From an uncultured Alphaproteobacteria bacterium (lineage in GTDB: Bacteria; Pseudomonadota; Alphaproteobacteria; Sneathiellales; Sneathiellaceae), in assembly GCA_937910835.1 (NCBI GenBank), contig CALEMG010000076.1, positions 1-9,932 of the forward strand: 9,932 bases of DNA. Direction: 5' to 3'. Below, piece by piece: positions 1 to 6,049 of the stretch. How positions within the stretch are numbered: the first letter of the stretch is position 1; each line of letters begins with the position of its first letter. Made by a program: the position numbers and the translations under genes. The notes below the pieces were generated by a model. It did no database searches. It was not told the DNA's origin and was given only the letters and a program-made list of their open reading frames with translations.

Positions 1-1
1 C

Positions 2-310
2 ACGGCTGAGCTGCAAGGCGTAATCGATAGGACGCCGGACATTGCGCCCTCATTCATCCTGACTGAACGTGGCAGACCATTTACAGCTGAAAGCCTTGGA
101 AACTATTTCCGGAATGCAGCGATAGAGGCCGGTATGACGGCACGGCTGCACGGCTTACGGAAGGCGTTCTGCATTTACTGGGCCGAAAAGGGCTCTACCA
201 CACACCAAATCGCCGCGATGGCCGGGCACATGACCTTGTCAGAGGTGGAACGCTACACCCGCGCTGCGGATCGAGAATTAATTGTCAAATTACTCTTGGG
301 GGTGGCCTGA
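2..310 (+). CDS. Tyrosine recombinase/phage-type integrase, C-terminal fragment (5' end outside window)
   Basis: This is the last 102 codons of a site-specific recombinase that would integrate and excise a mobile element. The reading frame enters from the left edge at base 2 and ends with TGA at 308-310. The visible catalytic-domain landmarks are in the expected order: an H-x-L-R box (HGLRK, near residue 50 of the fragment), a later G-H (AGHMTL) and the tyrosine nucleophile in VERYTRAADR. The first catalytic Arg must lie upstream of the window. The segment HQIAAMAGH...EVERYTRAADR is typical of integrases carried by proteobacterial islands and prophages. The gene stops 82 bp before the 3' end of a tRNA-Arg gene, the usual arrangement for an island integrated at a tRNA. 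I see no frameshift in the visible part, so the enzyme may be intact; the N-terminal part and the rest of the element cannot be judged. Confidence 0.9.
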   Translation, partial: TAELQGVIDRTPDIAPSFILTERGRPFTAESLGNYFRNAAIEAGMTARLHGLRKAFCIYWAEKGSTTHQIAAMAGHMTLSEVERYTRAADRELIVKLLLGVA

Positions 311-313
311 AAT

Positions 314-344
314 GGGACACGCCTATCCAAAAGCGGGACACGCC
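314..344. repeat. Pair of 10-bp direct repeats GGGACACGCC, 21 bp apart
   Basis: GGGACACGCC occurs at 314-323 and again, identical, at 335-344. The start-to-start distance is 21 bp, about two helical turns, so a protein could contact both copies on one face of the DNA. The second copy sits in a small hairpin (GCGGG 333-337, CCCGC 343-347) that lacks a T-tract. Between an integrase stop codon and its presumed tRNA target, such repeats could be arm-type integrase or excisionase sites. That role is inferred only from position. Confidence 0.5.
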
Positions 345-392
345 CGCATAACTCTCTGTAAAATAGGAGAAAATATCGTGCAAATTGAGAAA

Positions 393-440
393 TGGCGATC
401 CCGACAGGACTCGAACCTGTTACCTCAAGATTAGGAATCT
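393..440. other. Candidate island attachment site (attL/attR) in the 3' half of tRNA-Arg
   Basis: Islands that use tyrosine recombinases usually cross over within the anticodon or T-arm to 3'-end part of a tRNA gene and restore an intact tRNA. The complete tRNA here, with an integrase fragment 83 bp beyond its 3' end, fits that pattern. The second copy of the core would lie outside the window, so the limits given are only the likely interval. Confidence 0.35.
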
Positions 441-469
441 TGCGCTCTATCCTGATGAGCTACGGGACC
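393..469 (-). tRNA. tRNA-Arg (anticodon CCT)
   Basis: Read on the minus strand from 469, the sequence folds as a complete cloverleaf. The acceptor stem GGTCCCG pairs with CGGGATC through one G-U pair. The D arm has GCTC/GAGC, and the anticodon stem CAAGA/TCTTG closes the loop TTCCTAA. The T arm ACAGG/CCTGT carries TTCGAGT, followed by discriminator G and an encoded CCA at 393-395. The anticodon CCT reads the AGG arginine codon. The 3' end points toward the integrase fragment, and this tRNA is a common integration target in proteobacteria. The promoter is not obvious; only about 37 bp separate the 5' end from the terminator of the upstream lipoprotein gene. Confidence 0.96.
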
Positions 470-506
470 GTATCCCGGGTTTAGCAGAGAGCTTTTTTTC
501 GCGCCA

Positions 507-542
507 GAAAAAACTAGAAGGAATCACATTTGTGATTCCTTC
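507..542 (-). terminator. Intrinsic terminator of the DUF3012 lipoprotein gene
   Basis: A perfect inverted repeat occupies 517-542 (arms GAAGGAATCACA/TGTGATTCCTTC with only two bases between them, so about 11 pairs and a 4-nt loop). On the minus strand it is followed by six T residues (513-508). It starts 14 bp beyond the lipoprotein stop codon and separates that gene from the tRNA on the same strand. Confidence 0.85.
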
Positions 543-556
543 GCCATTTCAAACCC

Positions 557-736
557 TCAATCGGAAATCAATACGCAATTCTTTGCAAAATCGGCCGCTT
601 CATTCGCGGACCAGTCTCCTTTGGGCTTTTCTTTCATTGTTTCGCACCATTCCTTGCTTCCCACTTCCGGATCGCAAGCCGCAAGCCCCAGTGCAAAAAC
701 GGACAAAAGAGTCACGCCGATAAATTGCCTAATCAT
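557..736 (-). CDS. Small DUF3012-family lipoprotein
   Basis: The product is a 59-residue protein of unknown function. Its N-terminus (MIRQFIGVTLLSVFALG) is a lipoprotein signal ending in the lipobox LAAC, with Cys21 as the lipidated residue. The mature part (DPEVGSKEWCETMKEKPKGD, then WSANEAADFAKNC) is the characteristic DUF3012 pattern with two further cysteines. I chose the ATG at 734-736 because GGAGGG lies 8 nt upstream at 750-745. A longer frame from 775 would begin inside the terminator hairpin of the preceding gene and is unlikely. The gene follows an OmpA-like lipoprotein gene on the same strand, but that gene's terminator lies between them, so transcription needs read-through or a promoter inside the ompA-like 3' end. 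The mature protein is probably membrane-anchored in the periplasm; the family has no established function that I know of. Confidence 0.85.
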   Translation of the reverse strand: MIRQFIGVTLLSVFALGLAACDPEVGSKEWCETMKEKPKGDWSANEAADFAKNCVLISD

Positions 737-756
737 ATTTTTTTCCCTCCAGATAC

Positions 757-790
757 AAAAAAGGACGGGACGCACTTCTACGTCCCGTCC
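757..790 (-). terminator. Intrinsic terminator of the OmpA-like lipoprotein gene
   Basis: A perfect 10-bp stem (GGACGGGACG 763-772, CGTCCCGTCC 781-790) with an 8-nt loop is followed on the minus strand by six T residues (762-757). It begins 16 bp past the OmpA-like stop codon and ends only 6 bp before the Shine-Dalgarno of the next gene. Confidence 0.9.
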
Positions 791-806
791 CTTCTGTTTG
801 CCAAAA

Positions 807-1688
807 TTACTTGCTTTCGACGGTAATTACCACACGACGGTTTGCCGCGTTTTTAACTCCGTCAGCAGTCTGGACTTTAAGGTCCTTCTTACCGTAGGAG
901 CGCATGATAATCCGCTTCGGCTCCATGCCTTCCTCGATGCCCATGAAGGCAACGTTTTCAGCACGACGCACACCAAGCTTGTCGTTGTAGGCCACGCTAC
1001 CGACCGAGTCGGTGTAACCGGCAATCGTAATTTTCGGATCTTCGAATTTCTTCATATATTCCGCCGCTGCCTTAACTTCTTCCATAGAGCCAGGCAGAGG
1101 TGTGTCAGAATCGAAATCAAAGTTCACTTCGAAGGACTGCGGCTTCATCATCATGGGTTCTTTCTTCTCCATGACGACGACTTTTTCTTCAACGACAACC
1201 GCAACCGGTGCCATTGCAGCTTCAATCTCTTCCATTGCGATCACGAAAGCATCCCGGCAAGCGGCGATATCTTTCGGCTGCCAGTTTTCTTCCTGTTCCT
1301 GCACCCAGCAATCAAAGCTGGTCTGGGCTTTCGCTGCCTGCATCGGAAGTTTTTCACGAGCACCTGCATTAAGAACTCCCATCAAACGCTCCCGTGCGCC
1401 GACCAGGACCGGCTCCCTGTCGGAAGGAAGATGCCATTCTTCTGGGTGATAGGGGTCAACCTGTTCCCCGCGTGTAGCCGCCATTGCCTTTTCTGCAAAG
1501 CGGTCAGAATCAATATAGTCGCCTTCGTTATATTCAGCTTTTGCCAGCTCAATGTAACCTGTGTAAAGCGCTTGCTGGAATTCACTGCCGCTGGGGCTGA
1601 GCCGTTCGGCCTGCTCCAACTTACCACCACAGGCAGCCAACACGAGCGAGGCCGCACCAACAATCGCGAATCTAATCGTATTTTTCAT
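807..1688 (-). CDS. OmpA/Pal-family peptidoglycan-binding lipoprotein
   Basis: This 293-residue outer-membrane lipoprotein should tether the envelope to peptidoglycan. The signal peptide MKNTIRFAIVGAASLVLAAC ends in a lipobox with Cys20. Residues ~21-160 form a helical, Glu/Ala-rich region (EFQQALYTGYIELAKAEYNE, later paired Cys127 and Cys144). Residues ~160-185 are a Val/Glu/Lys/Met-rich linker. Residues ~186-291 are the OmpA C-terminal domain (NFDFDSDTPLPG, GYTDSVGS, LGVRRAENV, NRRVVITVES). Asp227 and Arg242 have the 15-residue spacing of the diaminopimelate-binding Asp/Arg pair known in OmpA-like domains. There is no N-terminal beta-barrel, so it is not a classical OmpA porin. The ATG at 1688 is preceded by a GAGGGGAAG Shine-Dalgarno. 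A possible promoter is listed separately, and a strong terminator follows, so it is probably a single-gene unit. Confidence 0.9.
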   Translation of the reverse strand: MKNTIRFAIVGAASLVLAACGGKLEQAERLSPSGSEFQQALYTGYIELAKAEYNEGDYIDSDRFAEKAMAATRGEQVDPYHPEEWHLPSDREPVLVGARERLMGVLNAGAREKLPMQAAKAQTSFDCWVQEQEENWQPKDIAACRDAFVIAMEEIEAAMAPVAVVVEEKVVVMEKKEPMMMKPQSFEVNFDFDSDTPLPGSMEEVKAAAEYMKKFEDPKITIAGYTDSVGSVAYNDKLGVRRAENVAFMGIEEGMEPKRIIMRSYGKKDLKVQTADGVKNAANRRVVITVESK

Positions 1689-1743
1689 AATCTTCCCCTC
1701 AACCCTTCATCAAGGTGCACTGGTATAACACCAAGCATGGTTA

Positions 1744-1772
1744 ATACTAGTACGTTGCAGAACAGCAAACAA
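1744..1772 (-). promoter_or_regulatory. Possible sigma70-type promoter of the OmpA-like gene
   Basis: On the minus strand, TTGTTT (1772-1767) and TAGTAT (1749-1744) are separated by exactly 17 bp. That would place the start about 48 nt before the ATG. Both hexamers match the consensus only partly, and this AT-rich gap (1689-1915) offers other weak candidates. Confidence 0.35.
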
Positions 1773-1887
1773 TAAGAATTGCCGTCGTTAAGCTGAAATA
1801 AGCTATTTGTGACCCGTTTCAACTGTTATTTTGCAAATACTCAGCAATAGCTAGGCAATAAAGATGACCTAAATGCGGCAAACAACG

Positions 1888-1922
1888 ACCATAATTATGG
1901 TTTTACCATTCATACTTATGAA
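1888..1922. repeat. Two similar dyads 21 bp apart at the 3' end of arsJ
   Basis: ACCATAATTATGGT (1888-1901) is a perfect 14-bp palindrome. TTCATACTTATGAA (1909-1922) is a second one with a two-base asymmetric centre. Their cores, CATAATTATG and CATACTTATG, differ at one base, and their centres lie 21 bp apart. The second covers the arsJ stop codon (1916-1918). Neither is followed by a T-tract in the arsJ direction, so they look more like paired binding sites for a dimeric regulator than a terminator. The regulator and target are unknown. Confidence 0.5.
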
Positions 1923-3169
1923 ACATTGGTTACGGTTTCTTGACTACCTATTCCCCGGACGAAGAATGCCGCAGCTGCGATCAGAAGAGCTGATCCGATC
2001 AGACACACCTCCACACCGCCGATCTGATACAATATACCGGACATAAGCGTACCAATTAATCGCCCCCCCGCATTTGCCATATAGTAAAATCCTACATTAA
2101 GCGTAGTATGTTCTGTCTCCGAGATAGCGAGGATGAGGTAGGAGTGAAGTGAAGAATTAATCGCGAACAGAATACCGAACAGCGCCAACCCGGCGACCGT
2201 TATAATACCTAGCCAAGCTAGATTATCCACCAGGACCACCTGATCGGTCAGCAGATAGATCAGGATAGCAAGCAACAGAGGTACGATCGCCAACGCCATG
2301 CCCCAATGACTTGCGGCAATGATTTCAGCGGAGAGCCCATCCGGGGATTTTCGCACAAAACGCGGCGCGACGGCTTGAACAAACCCGTAGGCAATCACCC
2401 ACGCCGCCATGAAAGTCCCGATTTCAACAAAGCTCCAGCCGAGAACCTCGCCCAGGAACAAAGGGATTCCGACATCGAACCAAACGTCCCGCCCCCCGAA
2501 TAGGAAGAAGCGGGCCAGCGCGATAAGATTGATGTCGCGTGTCTTGGAAAGAATGCGCGAAAAGGGCGGTTTTGAGGTCGGCTGCCCACCTAGCCGCCTG
2601 AGAAGAAGGAAAGAGGCAATCATAACGACCGCGAGACCCGCCGACATAATGATCAATGCCCCTTCAAACCCGATTGCCGTCAACAGCGTGCCACCGAGGA
2701 AGAAGCCTGCGCCCTTTAGAGCATTTTTTGATCCGGTCAGAGCTGCCACCCATTTAAACAAACGGGAGTTTCCGCCTTCAGGCAACAGTATCTTGATCGA
2801 GGATTTGGCGCTCATCTTCGTGAGGTCCTTGGCGATCCCTGAAAATCCCTGTGACAGGAAGACATAGAGAACCGACATTTCCTTGGACCAGCTCACATCA
2901 AGCTGAGAGAGCATGAAAAGCGCCGCGATCTGCAACCAAAGACCCGCATATAACGTGAAGCGCAAGCCCAGCCTTGCTGCGATCCAGCCCCCGACAAGGT
3001 TGGTTACGACACCAAAAAATTCATACAAGACAAAGAGAGACGCGAGTTCTATAGGCGTGTAACCTAGACTATGGAAATGAAGAAGAACAAGCATCCGAAG
3101 CGCGCCGTCGGTCAGTGTCAGCCCCCAATAGGCGCTGGTCACCACCGCATAATCGCGCATCGCACTCAT
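1916..3169 (-). CDS. arsJ: ArsJ, MFS exporter of 1-arseno-3-phosphoglycerate
   Basis: This 417-residue inner-membrane major-facilitator protein matches the ArsJ family. In the characterised pathway ArsJ expels 1-arseno-3-phosphoglycerate, which decays outside the cell to arsenate, giving arsenate resistance. The N-terminus (MRDYAVVTSAYWGLTLTDGA) and the following helices are ArsJ-like. A motif-A-like loop, GGWIAARLGLR, spans residues ~60-70 between the second and third helices. Further hydrophobic segments run to the C-terminus; I estimate about twelve, and the length is normal for the family. The ATG at 3169 overlaps the stop codon of the GAPDH gene (ATGA), indicating translational coupling; a second ATG three codons in is an alternative start. 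The identification rests on the protein pattern plus the partner gene. An unrelated sugar or drug MFS is unlikely because this pair is diagnostic. Confidence 0.93.
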   Translation of the reverse strand: MSAMRDYAVVTSAYWGLTLTDGALRMLVLLHFHSLGYTPIELASLFVLYEFFGVVTNLVGGWIAARLGLRFTLYAGLWLQIAALFMLSQLDVSWSKEMSVLYVFLSQGFSGIAKDLTKMSAKSSIKILLPEGGNSRLFKWVAALTGSKNALKGAGFFLGGTLLTAIGFEGALIIMSAGLAVVMIASFLLLRRLGGQPTSKPPFSRILSKTRDINLIALARFFLFGGRDVWFDVGIPLFLGEVLGWSFVEIGTFMAAWVIAYGFVQAVAPRFVRKSPDGLSAEIIAASHWGMALAIVPLLLAILIYLLTDQVVLVDNLAWLGIITVAGLALFGILFAINSSLHSYLILAISETEHTTLNVGFYYMANAGGRLIGTLMSGILYQIGGVEVCLIGSALLIAAAAFFVRGIGSQETVTNVS

Positions 3170-4197
3170 CGAATATTTTTCGCGACTTTTGCCGCCAATT
3201 CCCGCATCCGCCAGACATATCCGATTTCATTGTCATACCAGGCGAGGATTTTGACCTGAGTTCCATCGACAACCATGGTTGACGGTGCATCAACAATTGA
3301 AGAACGGCGGTCATTGACAAAATCTACGGAGACAAGGGGGCGTGTCTCAAAGCCGAGGATGCCGTCAAGTTCTGTCTCACTGGCGGCTTTAAAAAAACCG
3401 TTCACTTCCTCAACGGTCGTTGACCGCGACATTTCCAGAACGCAGTCCGTTATTGATGCATTCAGAAGCGGAACCCTAACGGCAATGCCGTTCAGCTTGC
3501 CCGCCAGTTCCGGATAAATCATGGTGATCGCCGTCGCCGATCCGGTTGACGTGGGAATTAGGGAATTCAGCGCAGAGCGAGCCCGCCGCAAATCCGTATG
3601 CGGTGCATCGACGATAATTTGCGTATTCGTGACATCATGAATTGTTGAGATCAAGCCATGGCGAATGCCGATATTTTCCTGCATCACCTTGATCAGCGGC
3701 GCAAGACAATTTGTAGTGCAGGACGCATTCGTCAAAATATGATGCGCCGCCGGATCGTAAAGATGATCATTCACGCCCATAACAATGTTCAGATCCGCGT
3801 CCCTTACGGGGGCCGCAACGATCACCTTCCTCACGCTTTCAGAGAGATAGGGCTGCAGGACATCTCTCTTCTTGAACTTGCCCGTACATTCGATAACGAT
3901 ATCCACATCCCTTTTCGCCCAGGGGATATCGCGCGGGTCCGCATGCTCAGAGAATGTCATGGTAAAATCGCCCGCCTTCAGGTAGGGATCTTCCCAGCCA
4001 ATCGGGATATCGAGATGGCCATGGACGCTATCAAACTCGAGAAGATGGGCTGCGGTCGCTGCCCCCCCCTTGACCTCGTTAATATGAACAATGTCAAAGG
4101 CCGGGCCGCTTTTTTCACTCGCATCATGTTCCAGCGCCGCTCTCAGAAACAAACGCCCCATGCGACCAAACCCATTTATCCCGACGCGAACCGTCAT
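3166..4197 (-). CDS. gap: ArsJ-associated glyceraldehyde-3-phosphate dehydrogenase
   Basis: This 343-residue cytosolic enzyme oxidises glyceraldehyde 3-phosphate. With arsenate replacing phosphate it yields 1-arseno-3-phosphoglycerate, the ArsJ substrate. The NAD-binding start is VGINGFGRMGR (residues 5-15). The catalytic Cys160 lies in TNASCTTNCLAP, and the base His187 in STIHDVTNTQ. The C-terminal WYDNEIGYVWRM is intact, so the enzyme should be active. The acidic residue after the second strand is Glu41 (HINEVKGG) rather than the Asp common in housekeeping NAD-GAPDH; I believe this is usual for the ArsJ-linked branch. I chose the ATG at 4195-4197 because the Rossmann motif begins five residues later and a GGTGAG Shine-Dalgarno sits just upstream. 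A frame from 4230 adds eleven residues without support. It is the first gene of the arsenate operon and overlaps arsJ by 4 nt. Confidence 0.93.
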   Translation of the reverse strand: MTVRVGINGFGRMGRLFLRAALEHDASEKSGPAFDIVHINEVKGGAATAAHLLEFDSVHGHLDIPIGWEDPYLKAGDFTMTFSEHADPRDIPWAKRDVDIVIECTGKFKKRDVLQPYLSESVRKVIVAAPVRDADLNIVMGVNDHLYDPAAHHILTNASCTTNCLAPLIKVMQENIGIRHGLISTIHDVTNTQIIVDAPHTDLRRARSALNSLIPTSTGSATAITMIYPELAGKLNGIAVRVPLLNASITDCVLEMSRSTTVEEVNGFFKAASETELDGILGFETRPLVSVDFVNDRRSSIVDAPSTMVVDGTQVKILAWYDNEIGYVWRMRELAAKVAKNIR

Positions 4198-4369
4198 TTT
4201 CTCACCATTTATGCACCAAAAAACACCCACGCCGCATCATTCCTGCGCCCGGGGACCTTACGTCACCCTAGTTGTGGCATATTACATCTTTATGTCAAAA
4301 TTCTATGGACAACATGCACTCCAACCCTGTCTACTTAACGGAAATTATGACGAATAAACGGTCGAACTC
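4198..4369. promoter_or_regulatory. Divergent control region between gapdh-arsJ and the CDF gene
   Basis: These 172 bp must hold the promoters for both directions. On the minus strand a consensus -35 TTGACA lies at 4298-4293, but the best -10 at 16-18 bp is poor (for example CACAAC), as in some activated promoters. The dyad ACAT-CTTT-ATGT (4284-4295) overlaps that -35 and resembles the two dyads at the far end of the operon. I see no zinc-uptake-regulator box and no clear MerR-type operator. No regulator gene is adjacent. Confidence 0.4.
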
Positions 4370-5314
4370 ATGACACCATCCCATTCACATGCTGACGGCG
4401 ACGGCACGGCGCAGAGTCATTCGCATGATCATGCGCCGAAAGTGACGGCGGATAGCGAGCGTCGTATCTTTTGGGTCATGTGCCTGACCGGCGGTTACAT
4501 GATTTTGCAGGCAGCTGGCGGGCTGCTCTCCGGCTCCCTTGCATTGCTGGCAGATTCCGGGCATATGCTCTCCGATACGGCCGCGCTCGGCCTCGCCTGG
4601 TTTGCCTTTCGCCTTGCCTCCAAACCGGCGGACAGCAAACGTTCCTACGGTTACCACCGTTTTCAGATATTGGCGGCGTTCACCAATGGCCTCACCCTCT
4701 TCTTCATTGCCGGATGGATCATTTTTGAAGCGATTGAACGCCTCATGCATCCCGGAGAGGTTCTCGGCGGCATGATGCTTGTCATCGCATGCGGCGGACT
4801 GGTGATCAATATTGTTGGCTTTTATCTGCTCCATCGCGGCGACCGCCATAATGTGAATATGCAGGGCGCATTGCTGCATGTGATGGGGGATTTGCTCGGC
4901 TCAATTGCCGCCATTGCCGCAGCCATCATTATCCTTATGACCGGCTGGATGGCAGCAGACCCGATCCTATCAATGTTGGTAGCGGTCATTATTCTGAAAA
5001 GCGCCTATACTCTTGTTCGCCGCTCCGGCCATATCCTGCTGGAAGGCACACCGGAAAATCTGGACATGACGTTGATCCGGGAAAAACTGATCGCGTACCT
5101 GCCTGAGATCGTTGATGTCCATCACATGCATGCTTGGTCCCTGACCGCGGAGAAACCGATTGTAACCATGCATGTCCAGGTCAAACCATCCACAAATCTT
5201 GAAACCATGCTGCGCGCAATTAACGCTTTCCTGCTTTCCGAGTTTGAAATTGATCATGCAACCCTGCAGCTGGAACATGGCAACTGCGCCACGGACGAGA
5301 TGCAAGAAGAATAG
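4370..5314 (+). CDS. CDF-family divalent metal (Zn/Cd/Co type) efflux protein
   Basis: This 314-residue inner-membrane cation-diffusion-facilitator antiporter resembles CzcD and ZitB and would expel zinc, cadmium or cobalt in exchange for protons. The N-terminus is His-rich (HSHADGDG, HSHDH), probably a metal-collecting tail. The transport site is seen as D62-SGH-MLSD (His65, Asp69) in the second helix and H170-VMGD (His170, Asp174) in the fifth, a His/Asp set typical of Zn/Cd-selective members. SYGYHRFQILAAF (residues 92-104) is a family signature. Six membrane segments precede a cytosolic ferredoxin-like domain from ~225 with metal ligands in HHMHAWSLT and a C-terminal H-x-E-H-x-x-C cluster. 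The ATG at 4370 has only a weak Shine-Dalgarno and overlaps the stop of an 8-codon upstream frame (4347-4373). It is transcribed away from the arsenate operon and converges on the next gene, 3 bp away. Confidence 0.93.
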   Translation: MTPSHSHADGDGTAQSHSHDHAPKVTADSERRIFWVMCLTGGYMILQAAGGLLSGSLALLADSGHMLSDTAALGLAWFAFRLASKPADSKRSYGYHRFQILAAFTNGLTLFFIAGWIIFEAIERLMHPGEVLGGMMLVIACGGLVINIVGFYLLHRGDRHNVNMQGALLHVMGDLLGSIAAIAAAIIILMTGWMAADPILSMLVAVIILKSAYTLVRRSGHILLEGTPENLDMTLIREKLIAYLPEIVDVHHMHAWSLTAEKPIVTMHVQVKPSTNLETMLRAINAFLLSEFEIDHATLQLEHGNCATDEMQEE

Positions 5315-5317
5315 GTC

Positions 5318-5725
5318 TTACTGCCAAAGAGGTCGCGCCGCGCTGGCCGTCCCTTTTGCCGCGCCCCATGGACCGGTACTCGTCACCGAAAGCCAGCGCA
5401 TGGGTGCCGGGCTCACTATTCGAAGCTCAACGACGCCATCACGTGCGACCTGTGCTCTCAATCGGCGGGTAAGGTTTGATTTTTCAAGGCTGCACCGGAC
5501 TGCCTCGCCCGGAAGCCAGTATTTTGCTGGCGCTTTACCTTGAACACGATATCGCTTTTCAGGCTTTCCCGCGGACAATATCCGACAATCCCCGGTAAAG
5601 GTCGCTCCGGGATCGCCCGTAACCTCCAATGTAATCAAGCCCTGTTTACCGGCGGCGACAGACAGGCCCGAAAGCTGGACGAACATCAGAAATACTGCGA
5701 TCCATATTTTATGTCCTGTTCGCAT
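5318..5725 (-). CDS. Predicted secreted/periplasmic protein, unrecognised
   Basis: I do not recognise this 135-residue protein. It begins with a clear signal peptide: a positively charged MRTGHK, a hydrophobic core to residue ~22, and likely cleavage after SVAA (residues 22-25). The mature part looks beta-rich. It holds two cysteines (Cys47 in TGDCRIL, Cys78 in AVRCSLEK) that could form a disulfide, and it is rich in Arg and Lys. No catalytic motif is evident. The ATG at 5725 has only a weak GGCGGC upstream, but it gives the complete signal peptide. The stop codon lies 3 bp from the stop of the convergent CDF gene, with no terminator hairpin between them, so the two transcripts probably overlap. 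Upstream, the terminator of the DUF3126 gene lies within 25 bp, leaving little room for a separate promoter. The clean signal peptide supports a real gene. Confidence 0.65.
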   Translation of the reverse strand: MRTGHKIWIAVFLMFVQLSGLSVAAGKQGLITLEVTGDPGATFTGDCRILSAGKPEKRYRVQGKAPAKYWLPGEAVRCSLEKSNLTRRLRAQVARDGVVELRIVSPAPMRWLSVTSTGPWGAAKGTASAARPLWQ

Positions 5726-5749
5726 GCCGCCAGCTTAAATGAGCATGGT

Positions 5750-5791
5750 TAACAAAATAAAAACCCGGTTGCAGGAAAAGCAACCGGGTTT
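5750..5791 (-). terminator. Intrinsic terminator after the csp-DUF3126 genes
   Basis: A perfect 12-bp stem (AAACCCGGTTGC 5761-5772, GCAACCGGGTTT 5780-5791) with a 7-nt loop is followed on the minus strand by a T-rich run, TTTATTTTGTT (5760-5750). It starts 23 bp beyond the DUF3126 stop codon. The stem ends in TTT on the plus strand as well, so it may act weakly in that direction. Confidence 0.88.
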
Positions 5792-5814
5792 AAACCGACA
5801 GATATTTGATTTTC

Positions 5815-6033
5815 TCAGGAAGTCGGCGGCAGATCCATATCAAGTATGGTCATATGAAAGGCGAACGACACCTCTCCTTCATCCTCATCCCGATAGACGA
5901 CCCCGATGAATTCATCGCCCAGCATAACCTCTGCGGTCCCGTCGGATGGCCGCCGCTCTTTAACAATAAACTCCTCATTGCCGAACTTTTCCCGCAGATA
6001 GCGCTGCACCCGTAATGTTTCCGTTCTTGTCAT
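5815..6033 (-). CDS. DUF3126 family protein
   Basis: This 72-residue cytosolic protein of unknown function belongs to a family I know from Alphaproteobacteria. The family pattern is clear: an N-terminal helix (LRVQRYLREKFGN), then AEVMLGDEFIGVVYRDEDEG (residues ~34-53), and a hydrophobic/acidic end, FAFHMTILDMDL. The length is normal for the family. The start at 6033 is supported by GGGGCG a few bases upstream. It lies 16 bp behind the cold-shock gene on the same strand with no terminator between, so the two are probably co-transcribed and end together at the hairpin 5750-5791. Nothing in the sequence reveals its biochemical role. Confidence 0.9.
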   Translation of the reverse strand: MTRTETLRVQRYLREKFGNEEFIVKERRPSDGTAEVMLGDEFIGVVYRDEDEGEVSFAFHMTILDMDLPPTS

Positions 6034-6049
6034 TTTCGCCCCGCGTTTC

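Noticed and set aside
333..347. Small hairpin after the integrase as its terminator
   Set aside because: The stem is only five base pairs and no T-tract follows.
621..1775. Long 384-codon plus-strand frame opposite the OmpA-like gene
   Set aside because: It is antisense to a gene with a lipobox, OmpA domain, Shine-Dalgarno and terminator; its translation has no recognisable domain and is Phe/His-rich as expected of a shadow frame.
4260..4310. Zur or MerR-type operator controlling the CDF gene
   Set aside because: Neither a GTTATA-type Zur dyad nor a MerR-type dyad between 19-20 bp-spaced promoter hexamers is present.
3658..4338. 226-codon plus-strand frame opposite gapdh
   Set aside because: Antisense to the catalytic core of a clear GAPDH gene; low-complexity composition and no motif.
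4292..4357. Short plus-strand frame before the CDF gene as a leader peptide
   Set aside because: No Shine-Dalgarno precedes the ATG, and it overlaps the better-supported eight-codon frame at 4347.
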